A DNA stretch of 64,000 bases, taken from Paralithodes platypus. Taxonomy: Eukaryota > Arthropoda > Malacostraca > Decapoda > Lithodidae. The stretch lies in assembly GCA_032716605.1 (NCBI GenBank), contig CM064509.1, positions 45,527,120-45,591,119 of the forward strand. The letters are read 5' to 3'. Every line of letters starts with the position of its first letter. Position 1 is the stretch's first letter. Position numbers and translations under genes: made by a program. The notes under the pieces were generated by a model, which worked only from the letters and a program-made list of their open reading frames with translations, searched no databases and was not told the origin of the DNA. Of this stretch, positions 1 to 9,713 are shown one piece after another.

Positions 1-706
1 TTCCCTTTCCTCCCTCTCGTCCCCCCCCCTCCCCCTTCTCGCTCCCCCCCCCTCCTCTTCATGTACCATGTTGTTCACTTCCCGTCGATATTTCGATAGA
101 TTTTTTTTTATATTATCTACCTCTGACCTATTATCGTTTTTTTCTCTCACTTCCTTTGTTATTTCTCTCATATTATCGCGCTCTTCTGCATTCAAGTCTT
201 TCCTTAATATAACCTTGGTGTATTTCCCTTCCTGACTCAGTTTCCAGCTGTTCCTCAATACCTCTTCTGCTGCTTTCGTAGACTTAAATCTAATTTTAAT
301 AGGCCTCCTCTCCCCCTTCTTATACTTTCCCTTCCTCTACTTTATTACCCCAAGCATTTTTCATTTCATTCAATTCTACTTCCACTTTTTCTGTCCTATC
401 GTGATTCCTTTCCAATCCTTTCCTTAGTCTTTCATTCTCCTCTTTAAGTTCTTCTATCTCCCTTTCCGCCTTTTTCCAATATTCTTAATTTTCTCTTTCC
501 AGTCTTTCTATTACCGCCTCTCTTTCTTCTCCCTTTCTATCCCTAATCACCACATTCTCCATTTTCTCCTCTAAAGCCTTCAGTCTCATAATAACCTTTC
601 CTAACATTCCACCTACCTCTCCTCCTTGGGATCCTTCAACTTCTTCACTCTCTTCCCCCTCTATATCCTTCCTACTTCTCAATTTCCTTCCTTCTGTCGC
701 GGCCAT
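1..706 (-). pseudogene. LINE-D ORF1 fragment (coiled coil plus RRM-like region)
   Basis: Reading from 706 down, an ATG opens a 73-residue frame (MAATEGRKLRSRKDIEG...) with a heptad-rich, highly charged segment typical of the coiled coil of LINE ORF1 proteins. Past the stop at 485 the same kind of sequence goes on, with a frame break near 340, into a basic stretch containing PIKIRFKSTKAAEEVL and ILRKDLNAEERDNMREI, which resembles the RNA-binding part of decapod LINE ORF1 proteins. ORF1 products coat LINE RNA. Stops and frame changes make it non-functional. Family assignment is by recognition, not by search. The element runs off the left edge. Confidence 0.6.
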
Positions 707-1289
707 ATTGCCGGCCTTTGTTTACCCTCAGCTATCTATCACCTTTACGCGGGAATATCCAACGCCAATGAAGAACAATGTTTCATTTCTTTGTTTTAAC
801 TATTCTTACTATTACCATATTTACTATATTTATTTTCAATAATCCGGGACAATACTGCCGCAAAATACAATATGTAATACTTAATTTAGGTGAGTAATGT
901 AGATATTCTTCTATGCGAAGCACCGAATCAATTCTCGAATCCTCAATTCACACATCGAGAGCTCCCAAAAACACTTCCGCCCTCTTCCACACTCTGCACA
1001 AGACTGTGCACAGTGTGTGTGAACGTATGAATATAGTAAAAAGAGAAGTTTAAACTAAATATGTATACGAATTACATACAAAGATAAATAACAATCATCA
1101 TAATAAAGTTATAGAAACCGTCACTCATCATTAATATTAATACAACGAAAACAAATGAATACAGACTAAAATACTAATATTAATATTATTATGATCATTA
1201 TTATTATTATTAACAATAATAATACTAACAATAAAACAATAAAAATAATAATAATAATAAAGATCATAAAACAAATGCAGATAAAGATA
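707..1289. other. no gene seen; AT-rich spacer with a TAA/TAT-rich tract
   Basis: The stretch holds no credible coding frame. It contains an AT-rich tract of ATT/TAA units around 1130-1265 and a copy of a roughly 90-base sequence (1020-1110) that recurs inverted near 6040-6120. Short frames here are low-complexity translations. Confidence 0.6.
1020..1110 (+). repeat. left arm of a ~90-bp inverted repeat
   Basis: The sequence from TGAATATAGTAAAAAGAGAA onward matches, with a handful of differences, the reverse complement of about 6040-6120. The two arms lie on either side of the whole CR1-like LINE and are about 4.9 kb apart. Confidence 0.7.
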
Positions 1290-1521
1290 ACAAAGAGTAC
1301 AAAGGAGTACAAAGGAAATCAAGCAACAACAGATCTAGGGACCCTTCTAGGCTGCTTGTCCTCCAAAACACTGAGGATCAAGTGCCCAAACAGTGGTTTA
1401 GAGTGGGTAAGGGAACATTGGAAAGGGAATTACTACCCTGGAACTAATGTCCGTGGCAGGATTAGGAAGTTAGTAAGGGACAGATGGGTTAAGTAACTGA
1501 GGGGGGGATAAAATAAAGTTA

Positions 1522-1890
1522 TTAATTTACAAACGCAGTCAGTCGCGGGTTTGATGCGAGATATTTGTCTAAGCGGAGTTTAAATGAATCAACGGTGCTG
1601 CAGTGTATAACGTCTCGGGGAAGCCCATTCCACAAGTTGACAACTCGATTGAAGAAGAAATTCTTAGATTCGTGTGAGTTAAAAGATTTACCAATAATTT
1701 TGCAACCGTTTCCCCACGTGTAATTAGATTGGTCGATAGTGAAGTACTTACTACAGTTCATATTGTCGATGCCTTTCATGATTTTGAACACTTGAATTAA
1801 GTCACCTCTTAATCTGCGCTGGGTTAAAGGAAATATATTTAATTCTCTAAGACGCTCTTCGTATGGTTTGTTCTTTAGGCTAGGTATCAT
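1522..1890 (-). pseudogene. CR1 ORF2 C-terminal domain
   Basis: The 122-residue frame contains KPYEERLRELNIFPLTQRRL, RGDLIQVFKIMKG and NLWNGLPRDVI, the conserved C-terminal block of CR1-type ORF2 proteins downstream of the RT. It ends at the natural stop followed by the 3' UTR. The TTAA at 1809-1812 (in the CAGATTAAGAGG context) is the empty-site counterpart of the MITE insertion at 35228-35705. A further ORF2 segment (DLGVTISSNLKPSQQ, KKANKIIGFIGRSFEH) lies at about 2150-2020 in another frame. Confidence 0.8.
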
Positions 1891-2129
1891 TTTGGTAACT
1901 CTACGTTGAACTCGTTCTAGCTTGTTTATATCTTTTTGGTAATATGGGCACCAGGATTGAACGCAGTATTCCAGAAGGGGGCGGACTAAGGAATTGTAAA
2001 GGGTTAGGATAACTTCTTTGGATTAATGCTCAAATGACCTGCCTATAAAGCCAATTATTTTGTTTGCCTTCTTAACAACTTCTGAACATTGTTGACTCGG
2101 TTTTAGGTTACTCGATATTGTTACTCCCA

Positions 2130-2475
2130 GATCCTCGTTCCCGTGCTTCACTGTCTCACCCCCTACACTCGGACTCTCACACTTACACACACACAACGCC
2201 ACCTGTTGAGCAGATAAATCACCAGGCATTGCACCCCTATAGCATATTTTGAATATGGGAATATTCATACAGTGCTATTTAATCAGGGAACAATGAGGGT
2301 ATTTTATTGACGTTTCGGTGGGCTTGTGGTAATGCACTGATACTAGGTACAGCACAAATTCCATCCCAATAATATCTTCCCATTGATACATCGGGATTTG
2401 AACCCGGGACCTTTGGATTACCAGGCCAGTGGCAAGACCACTCCACCACACCTCCCATATCGCACCTGTCTTGCA
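2130..2475 (-). mobile_element. tRNA-derived SINE (SINE-1), minus strand
   Basis: On the minus strand a tRNA-like head has a box-A-like GTGGTGGAGTGGTCTTGCC, an anticodon arm CTGGTAATCC and a box-B-like GGTTCAAATCC. It is followed by a body that recurs on the plus strand at 48083-48580. The head looks like a tRNA-Ser with a changed anticodon. Such SINEs are transcribed by RNA polymerase III from the internal boxes and mobilised by LINE proteins. It adjoins a family 1 MITE whose 3' part is missing. Confidence 0.75.
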
Positions 2476-2754
2476 ACGATCGTGCAACCGAAGGGCAAAA
2501 TCGCTAAAATACGGTAATTTCTTTATATAATTACGTATGTAGCGAGGGAGTGAGGGTGGATGTAAGTGGAGTACATCTCATTTGGTCCACGGTGGCCGTG
2601 GCGAGCGGTCATGAAGTAACCCATGCACCTCCCATCACTCGTCTCTCTCTCAGGGCCAATATTGCGCCAAAATTGCACTCGGACTTAAGTCGGGCCCCGC
2701 CACATAGTCCAAATTTTTCGATACGGACTTAAGTCGGGCCCCGATAGACAAGGG
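2476..2754 (-). mobile_element. TTAA family 1 MITE, 3' part missing
   Basis: The minus strand starts after TTAA (2755-2758) with CCCTTGTCTATCGGGGCCCG and follows the family consensus (two GGCCCGACTTAAGTCC blocks, CTGAGAGAGAG, a CGCTCGCCACGG block, ATTATATAAAGAAATTACCG) until the SINE boundary. Its 3' third and right TTAA are absent, replaced by the SINE and a return to CR1 sequence, so a deletion accompanied or followed the SINE insertion. Confidence 0.85.
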
Positions 2755-2758
2755 TTAA

Positions 2759-3321
2759 GCTGAGTACCATTCATCGAATAGTTTGCTTTCTCATTTAGGT
2801 ATCCGATATGTAGTACTTTACATTTATCCGCATTGAAACTCATTTGCCAAATTTGGGCCCAACATGACAATTTATCTAGATTGTGTTTCATATCGTCAAC
2901 TTGTTCTTTTGAGAGTACGCTATTTGCAATTTTTGTATCGTCAGCAAATTTTGAGATTGTACAGATGAGACCCTCATCTATGTCGTTGATGTAAATTAGA
3001 AAGAGAATTGGTCCTAGTACCGATCCCTGGGGTACCCCGCTACTTACATTGGTCCATTTAGATGCCTTACCGTTTATCACTACTCTTTGCTTTCTGTCGC
3101 TGAGCCAATTTTCTATCCATTTCAACACACCGTCTTGTATTCCATGCGCTTTTAGTTTTAGCAGTAAACGTTTGTGGGGAACTTTGTCAAAGGCCTTTTG
3201 AAAATCAAGGTATATAATATCTACAGCTTTACTCTCATCGTAGAGGTTGAGGATATCGTGGAAGAAGTCTAAGAGGTTTGTTAAACAGGAACGTTTTTTA
3301 CGAAAGCCGTGTTGAGTATCT
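2759..3321 (-). pseudogene. CR1 reverse transcriptase core
   Basis: The frame reads TQHGFRKKRSCLTNL, IIYLDFQKAFDKVPHKRLL (RT motif A, catalytic D), SSGVPQGSVLGPILFLIYIN (motif B) and KFADDTKIANSV (motif C, FADD in place of YADD), then CWAQIWQMSFNADKCKVLHI. All three catalytic aspartates are present. It is cut at both ends by TTAA insertions, at 3322-3325 and 2755-2758, so only a piece of the polymerase survives. Confidence 0.9.
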
Positions 3322-3325
3322 TTAA

Positions 3326-3747
3326 CCATTGTCTAGCAGGGTGTTTTGGGCTCATTTGGGCATATTTAGGCCCTCCTGAATGATCAATCAAGTATCTGCA
3401 TGAAAAGAAATGTATTCAGCAAAAATCTAGGCGCTAAAAGCTTCAAAATGAGACCAGAACGAGCTACGTAGCACTCGTGGTTCTCTTGCAGTGGTGCCAC
3501 GAACATAAGAGTTTAGCGTATAGCGGTATATTTTTACCAGCTATGCTCACTACTGGCTACACTGCCGGCCTCTCGAGAACAGAGGGAACATGAGTTAATG
3601 GGCGGCGGTAAGCCCTGTGAGTCGACTGTCTGGCCCGCTGCGCTCCCGGCCATTTGCACTCGATTTTAACCATTTAAAAGCCTTAATAATGCTCCTAACT
3701 TGCTGCAAATTGGTGCACGACTTAAGTCGAGCGCCGCCAATAAGGGG
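3326..3747 (-). mobile_element. TTAA element, diverged relative of family 1
   Basis: This 422-bp block interrupts the CR1 RT between NNIL and KDTQHGF. The right-hand flank is TTGA (3748-3751), apparently a mutated TTAA, and the left is TTAA (3322-3325). Its minus-strand start, CCCCTTATTGGCGGCGCTCG followed by ACTTAAGTCG, resembles the start of the copy at 44876 (AATTAGCGG, then GGCGGCGCTCGACATAGG). The rest is diverged and no gene is present. Confidence 0.7.
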
Positions 3748-3751
3748 TTGA

Positions 3752-4440
3752 GTATGTTATTTTCCTCTAAGTGATTTACGAGTCTGTCTCTTATGACTGT
3801 TTCTAGCATTTTACATACAACTGAGGTTAAGCTAATTGGACGATAGTTACTGGGTAGGGATTTGCTGCCTTTTTTGAATATCGGTGTTACGTTGGCTAGC
3901 TTCCACTGATCAGGCATAGTTCCAGACTGCAAGGATTTATTGAATAGTAATGTCAGTGGTTTGGAGAGCTCATCCTTAGCTTCCTTTAGAACTCTAGGCG
4001 AGATTGTATCAGGTCAAGGCGTTTTATTTACCTTGAGTTTATCTAAACAATTCAATACTCCTCTCTCTGTAACGGTGATATTGCTTAGAACATCTGAATT
4101 ATCAATCTGAATCGGCGATGGTTTAGGGATATCACAGGTCTTCTGTTGTAAAAACTGATGCAAAGAAGGTATTGAGGGTAATACTCATTTGTACTACGTC
4201 TTTGGTATATTCTCCATTTTCATCGACTAACGGTCCAACAGTTGAAGTAACTACTTTTTTCTTTCTGATATAACTATAGAATTCTTTCGGGTTTGTTTTA
4301 CTTTGATTCGCAATATGTAACTCTAAGGTCTTTTTAATTTGCTTAATTAACTTTTTGGCTTTGCGTGGTAGCTCTACAAATTTCACCCGTTCTTCGTCAT
4401 TTTGTGAGGATTTTAATCTATCAAATTTAATCCAGCAATT
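3752..4440 (-). pseudogene. CR1 ORF2 linker and start of RT
   Basis: From 4386 down a frame reads KFVELPRKAKKLIKQIKK, KEFYSYIRKKK and VGPLVDENGEYTKD, the usual linker between endonuclease and RT, ending ITLNTFFASVF. After a frame change 3932-3752 gives MPDQWKLANVTPIFKKGSKS, NYRPISLTSVVCKMLETVI and RDRLVNHLEENNIL, the RT fingers. The frame then enters the TTAA element. Intervening stops show the copy is dead. Confidence 0.85.
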
Positions 4441-4543
4441 TTTTTAGCAAGCAGGCAGTTTGAAATATCTTTATTCCACCATTTGGGCTTATTATTATGG
4501 CCTGGACGCCGTATTTTCGATGGTATGCAGGCTTGCACTGCTT

Positions 4544-5542
4544 TTAGGTAAGTGGTTCGAATAACTTCCAAGATGTATTTATGTCGTTATTGTTAATTAA
4601 AAAGCTCCAGTCAGTTTCTTTAAACATAGCTCTAAGTTTATGGAAGTTTGCTTTCTTGAAATTAGTGACTTTTTCGATGCTACTATTTGGTTCGTTACTA
4701 GTAAACTTTAAAGTGAAAGTTATCGTACGATGGTCGCTGTTACTGAATTCATTACCAACATTCAAATTCTCTATTAATTCTTCTTTTGTTGCAAGTACAA
4801 TGTCAAGAACGTTATTACCACGGGTCGGCGTTCCAACAAATTGATAAAGAGAACTCTCTTGCAAGTTCGTATACAAGTCATGTCCGGAGTGTGAAGTAAG
4901 AGTATCGCCCAACTTGGTCACAGGTAAATTAAAGTCGCCAAAAATTACGGTATCTTGTGAGTTACTTACATCTGCAATTTGTTCGTAAATTTCTCGGTCA
5001 GTTTGCACTGATTGAGCTGGAGGTCTGTATATTAATGCAAGTATTATTTTTGTACCTTTATTATTCTTTATTAGCACAAAAGGTGTATCGACGTTCACAA
5101 TTTGAGGTTTTGACAAGAGGGTAGGGTTAAGACTTTCTTTGATATGAAGTAAAACGCCACCTCCATTTCGATTTATTCGGCTTTTCTCAAACATTACATA
5201 ACCGGGAAGTGAATACTCTGCTAAACAGTCTCTATCTTCTGTATTGAGCCAAGATTCTGTTATGCCAATCACATCATAATTTTCTGTAAACACTAGCTCC
5301 CCTAAATCTGAAAATTTAATGCGTATGCTTCGAGCGTTTGCATAGAAAACCTTTAAATTTGTTATTTTAGAACTCACGGAACGCTCTTTAATAATATTTT
5401 TGGTCCTTGTCGGATCTACATTTATGTTCATGGCTGTCCTCGGTCCTCGCTGTCTTAGGTCCTTATCGCTGGTGGTTTTCGGTTGCCTCTGTTTTTTGCT
5501 TGGCGTTGGATGATTTATGTCGGATGGCATTTTTTTATCCAT
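4544..5542 (-). pseudogene. CR1 ORF2 APE-type endonuclease domain
   Basis: The 332-residue frame carries the apurinic-like endonuclease motifs of LINE ORF2 proteins in order: VFYANARSI, IGITESWLNTED, GGGVLLHI, IYRPP, VIFGDFNLP, NNVLDIVLATKE and NSDHRTITF. This domain nicks target DNA to prime reverse transcription. The start is an ATG that overlaps the ORF1 stop in ATGGATAA, which suggests termination-reinitiation coupling. The frame ends in a stop at 4544 before the linker, so the polyprotein is interrupted. Confidence 0.88.
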
Positions 5543-5864
5543 GGCTGCGGACTGCTTCGTGTAGGAGACGACCTATGCGTGGTGAACCCACAGGGTTTAG
5601 ATGAGTGCCATCCTTGCGAAACAGAGTAGGCTGGTTATAGAAATTTTCCCAGAGGTTGATGAATTCAACTTCTTCCTTCAGACACAAATATTTTAGTCGG
5701 CTATTTGTGCTGAAGGCCTTGTCGTAGAATTTGTCAGGTGCGTCGATCTTGGGGAGAATGCCTGAGATGATGATATTCCTTGACTTGTTTTTGTAGTGCT
5801 GGATCATCTTGCGATATTTCTCCATCAACTCTTCGGATCTGGTGCGCATGACGTCATTTGAACC
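5535..5864 (-). pseudogene. CR1 ORF1 C-terminal esterase (SGNH-like) fragment
   Basis: The frame contains GSNDV (5853-5864, resembling the GxND block of SGNH hydrolases), RSEELMEKYRKMI, NIIISGILPKI, INLWENFY and DGTHLNPVG (the DxxH block with catalytic Asp and His). CR1 ORF1 proteins are known to carry such an esterase domain. Upstream coding sequence is cut off by a GA microsatellite that starts where the GSND block begins, so the nucleophile Ser block is missing. The stop overlaps the ORF2 start. Confidence 0.8.
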
Positions 5865-5920
<56 letters not shown>

Positions 5921-5939
5921 AGAGAGAGAGAGAGAGAGA
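5865..5939. repeat. (GA)n microsatellite
   Basis: About 75 bases of near-pure GA at the 5' truncation point of the CR1-like LINE. Confidence 0.95.
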
Positions 5940-6039
5940 TAAGTATAATGACAGCAGCTGTCTGAGCTGGGGTCACATCTAAATCTCTCACCTACTGTAT
6001 AAGGTAATTACTGAAATTACTGAATTTACTGAAATTACT

Positions 6040-6113
6040 TTATTATGATGAATATTAGTTCTCTTTGTATGTAATTTGTATACATATTTAGTTTAAACTT
6101 CTCTTTTTACTAT

Positions 6114-6118
<5 letters not shown>
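6040..6118 (-). repeat. right arm of the ~90-bp inverted repeat
   Basis: Its reverse complement matches 1020-1110 (GTTTAAACTTCTCTTTTTAC here against GTAAAAAGAGAAGTTTAAAC there). Confidence 0.7.

Positions 6119-6155
<37 letters not shown>
6117..6155. repeat. (CA)n microsatellite
   Basis: CA dinucleotide run with one imperfection. It directly follows the inverted-repeat arm. Confidence 0.95.
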
Positions 6156-6156
<1 letters not shown>

Positions 6157-6900
6157 GACCCGGGCAGGGAAGAGACATTTGGGCAAGTCTCCTAACGGTG
6201 TAGCCTCTGTTCACCTAGCATTATAATTAGGAACCTGGAATAAGTGGACGAAGTTGTGACGTCCCATCTGGGGTTGGTGATCGGTTACAAGGTGAGATGG
6301 GTATCGTACTGGTCAACCTAAGCTACTGGTCAACCTAAGCCTTCGGGTGAGACTGGTACCGTAGTGAGAATGGTACCGTACAGATTAACCCTAAGCCTTC
6401 GTTTCCAGATGTCGCCAATTGGCTAAAATACAGACTACACACACATCCACAGCCATTCCAACGATACATAAACACTTAGCATGCATTTCACGCAATACAT
6501 TCCCAGTTAAGGAGGCGCGATAATAATGAGCTTAGCTCGCATTGCGTGGATTCCCCTTGACGAACAAGTAAGTGAGTGAGAGTAGACAGAAAGCTCCGCC
6601 CATTAATCTCCACTAATCACTTGACCTCTGCATGAATTTTCCCGCCCTCTTTCCTCCTCCCCCTCCCTCTTCTCCGTCCGAAAAGAAATTGTTGACCAGA
6701 AAAATCTTTTGGCCTGATGAAGCTATATGCGGAACGTTGTTAATAAAGTGCTCTTCCTCATATGGTGTTTATTTTCATTTAAAACTTGAGTAAAGTAAAA
6801 TTGTAAATGAAACTTATATGAATAAAGTAACTATAAATATTAATTGGATGCAAAACAACACCTGGAGTCACATACATTTTATTTTGACATACAAAATACA
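6156..6900. other. no gene; dispersed-repeat-like block
   Basis: The segment around 6160-6260 (CCTCTGTTCACCTAGCA, then GGAACCTGG) resembles a dispersed repeat I associate with decapod genomes. 6300-6400 holds short direct repeats (CTGGTCAACCTAAGC twice, GGTACCGTA twice). A CTGATGAAGC...GCGGAACG segment lies at 6714-6736. No coding frame is supported. Confidence 0.5.
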
Positions 6901-6934
6901 ACATTAAAATGTCCACGATCGAGGACGAATCACC

Positions 6935-7268
6935 AAAGAGTGTTACACGAGTTAACACGAGTAAACATGAGTAGCGAAGAGTTATGCAGAGTCCAACACG
7001 AGTTCACACAAGTCAACACGTATGTACACGAGTCTACACGTATTTCCGTCGGACTCGTGACGGGGACAAGAAATTTCATGCATGTATGACATTTTTGGGC
7101 CACGTGGCGAGTACCCAGGACACACCCCGATACACGGAGAGTATACACGAGTGTAACACGAGTCTACACGAGTGTTGCAGAGTATTGACGAGTCATTGCC
7201 AAATAGCAAAATGTTATCACTCGTGTTGGACTCGGGCACCGACTCGTCTATGTGTGAACCAGGCTTAA
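6935..7268. repeat. cluster of ACACGAGT-type repeats with a Harbinger-like end
   Basis: Between 6938 and 7190 the octamer ACACGAGT and near variants (ACACAAGT, AACATGAGT, ACACGTAT) occur over a dozen times in one orientation. The right end, CTATGTGTGAACCAGGCTTAAG read inward from 7268, matches the terminal sequence of the Harbinger-like element at 56845-60730 (AGCTCGGTTCACACATACCC). I read it as a truncated non-autonomous DNA transposon with subterminal repeats. No left terminus was found. Confidence 0.55.
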
Positions 7269-7356
7269 GTTCCACCCAGATCCTCGAACGTGCTGGGATT
7301 GTTTATGTTGTTATAAACCCATTGATTCACATATACCTATTCGTATTGTTAACTTA

Positions 7357-7422
7357 AGCACCCGTCACACCTAGCCGATTTTAGGCCAAGACTGTCCGCG
7401 ACCTAAGGGTCGTGGACAGTCT
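7357..7422. repeat. left TIR with internal hairpin
   Basis: After AGCACCCGTCACACC comes GACTGTCCGCGACC, a TAAG loop, then GGTCGTGGACAGTC, a 14-bp stem with near-perfect pairing (7390-7421). The right TIR has an equivalent hairpin with a different loop. Confidence 0.85.
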
Positions 7423-7559
7423 TTGTCTACGTCGCCGCGCATCATGGGCCGTCGCCAACCTAACAAACAGGTCGGGATTGGTCTTCACATACCCCCTCAA
7501 AAGTTCTACAAGCGAAAAATTTGAAATCAAGTCGGCGTGGAGTGAGGTCATAAAAATGG

Positions 7560-7860
7560 GACGGGAAGGGGACTGGAGGCTGATGGCGTGTGACGGCGCT
7601 TGGCGGCGCTTGACGGCGATTGACGACGCTTGACGGGAAACGGTAGGTGTCAGTGCGGCGGCACACGGCACCATAAATGAGGTCTGCGTCAGGCGGCGTC
7701 ACCATAACAACCTGCGGGGATCAGCGGCGGCTTGCGGCGACCCAACGATGCCCTAACGCTCCTGGATTATGTACTCCCGAGGGGGTGGTCGCCGTCAAAC
7801 GGCGTCATAGGCGGCGATGGTTGGCGGCCATCCCCTCCAAGCGGCGTAAAAACATACCGG
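7560..7860. promoter_or_regulatory. subterminal CGGCG-rich repeats of the Harbinger
   Basis: Short units GGCGGCG, TGACGGCG and GGCGTCA recur many times between the left TIR and the promoter. They have counterparts on the right side (12795-12990, GCGCCGTCAGGCGGCG). Clusters like this may be transposase or partner-protein binding sites; this is inference. Confidence 0.5.
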
Positions 7861-7966
7861 GGTCCCCGTTATGCGCCGCCATGCGGGGACCCCCTCCTGT
7901 AGCGCGGCGATGTCGCAACGTCGCACGTGGCACCAGCGCAGACTGTGTGACGTGGCCGCCAACCCC

Positions 7967-7974
7967 TATAAAAA
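7967..7974 (+). promoter_or_regulatory. TATA box of the MADF gene
   Basis: TATAAAAA lies 120 bases before the start codon at 8094, in a GC-rich context. Confidence 0.65.
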
Positions 7975-8093
7975 CAACGCGCTGCCATGCACCGCCCTAT
8001 GTTTCCCACTCGCCACCAACAGCACCACGCGCCAACACACTGTCCTTATTTTCGTCGCTCCCACCAGCCACCATCAACTCGTTCCTCACCACC

Positions 8094-9636
8094 ATGCCAC
8101 GTCAGAGAACCAAGAAGACGATGAACAAGCTCATGCACCAGTCGAGCGCATCCAGCAGTGAGGATGAGAGCAACCATGGAAACATGAATGAGGAAGACAC
8201 GGCGGTTGAACCTGGTGTAGGTGGTGAACACGAGGAGCCACAAGCGGCCGCCCCTGCCCTCCCTGCCACCGACTCACCGCCCAATGATGCCCCTGACGAT
8301 GAGATTGAGGTGGAACAGGAGTCCTCAAAGCCAGGCCGCCGTCGACACATCATTAAAATGGTGTATAGTGACGAGCAGGAGCTTGACTTGGCCGACTGGT
8401 ACGAGCGTCACCCCGTTTTATACGCCAAGGGACGTAAGGATTTCAAGGACACCGCCCTCAAAGCTTCCCTCTTCGAGACCAATGGAAAGTCCATGGAACC
8501 CCATGTTACAGGTGAGTGTAGAGCCCATAATGTGTTTATTAATAATGGTTGAGGAGAGCGATGATGATTCGAGTATTACAAGCAAATAAATGAAATGCAC
8601 ATGAGTGCATGAAAGTTGGAGAACATGTGCACATAAATGTAACCCCAAGGATGCTGAAAGTGAAAGTGAACGAACCATCATTTATCTCGTATACCATATA
8701 CCTATGAATGTCACATTGATATGTGTGTTAATTTGAAATATGCTAATTTTTATTATGATATTATTATATTATATCATTATTATAGTATTTGAACAATAAT
8801 CATAATAATAATATTATAATATGGTTGTTATTTGGTACAATTGTTCGTGGTGCAATGAATAGTGTGTTCACCGAGACATAAAATATCACTACATAATGTG
8901 AATATGTGATGCATGGTACCCTATCATGGTACATATATGTCTGTATATATTATTACTGTATATATCTCTCCACCTCACAGGGATGCAAGTGAAGGGCTTC
9001 CTAGAGGGAATGCGGACTCGTTATGGCCGCATTACAGAGACCAAGAGTGGACAGGCCCCACCCCGACACACGGAACGGGATAAGTGGATTATCGCCACGT
9101 TTGGCTTTCTCAAGGACCACATCGTGCGCCAGACTGATCGTCAAAATAGCCAGGTAAATTTTGTTTTAATTAGTTTTGCATGTCTCGATTATTTAAAAGT
9201 GTTTGACACTGACCAGCCACGTGTGGACAAATTAATTATGTTTGTGGAGACTCGTTGTGCATACCACAGGTTTCTGACCTGACCTGGTTGTGGTATCTGC
9301 CGTTTGTTATTCCTTTCGTGATTTCATTATTGTATTGATTTACTTATTAATTTAATATCTTTATATATATATTTTGTAATTAATTTATTCATGTACTTAG
9401 ATTAATATTGCTATATTGATTTATATAAGGTATTTAGTTATTATTTATACTTTATGTATTATATATGTATGTATTTTTTGATTGATGACTTTCTTTATTT
9501 CATTATTGTATTACTTTATTTAGTTATTGAATATGTTATATATATATATGTATAAATAACGTAAATCATTTTTTATGCATACATTATTCATGCAGTGGAT
9601 GAATGAAACAAGCCATATACTATATATATATATACC

Positions 9637-9713
<77 letters not shown>

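Larger units (their letters stand above)
1290..5864 (-). mobile_element. CR1-like non-LTR retrotransposon, minus strand, degraded
   Basis: Order on the minus strand is the ORF1 esterase end (5864-5535), ORF2 endonuclease (5542-4544), linker and RT start (4440-3752), a TTAA insertion, RT core (3321-2759), TTAA MITE and SINE insertion, RT thumb remnant (about 2150-2020), C-terminal domain (1890-1522), then a 3' UTR ending in repeats of a CTTTGTACT-like unit near 1290-1320. The 3' part, including UTR and tail, matches the plus-strand fragment at 35710-36215. An esterase ORF1 plus APE endonuclease plus RT is the CR1 arrangement. Frameshifts and insertions make it dead. Confidence 0.8.

Noticed and set aside
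7677..8093. Upstream extension of the MADF frame
   Set aside because: The frame is open by chance through GC-rich TIR-proximal repeats; the TATA box at 7967 and the ATG at 8094 place the start inside it.
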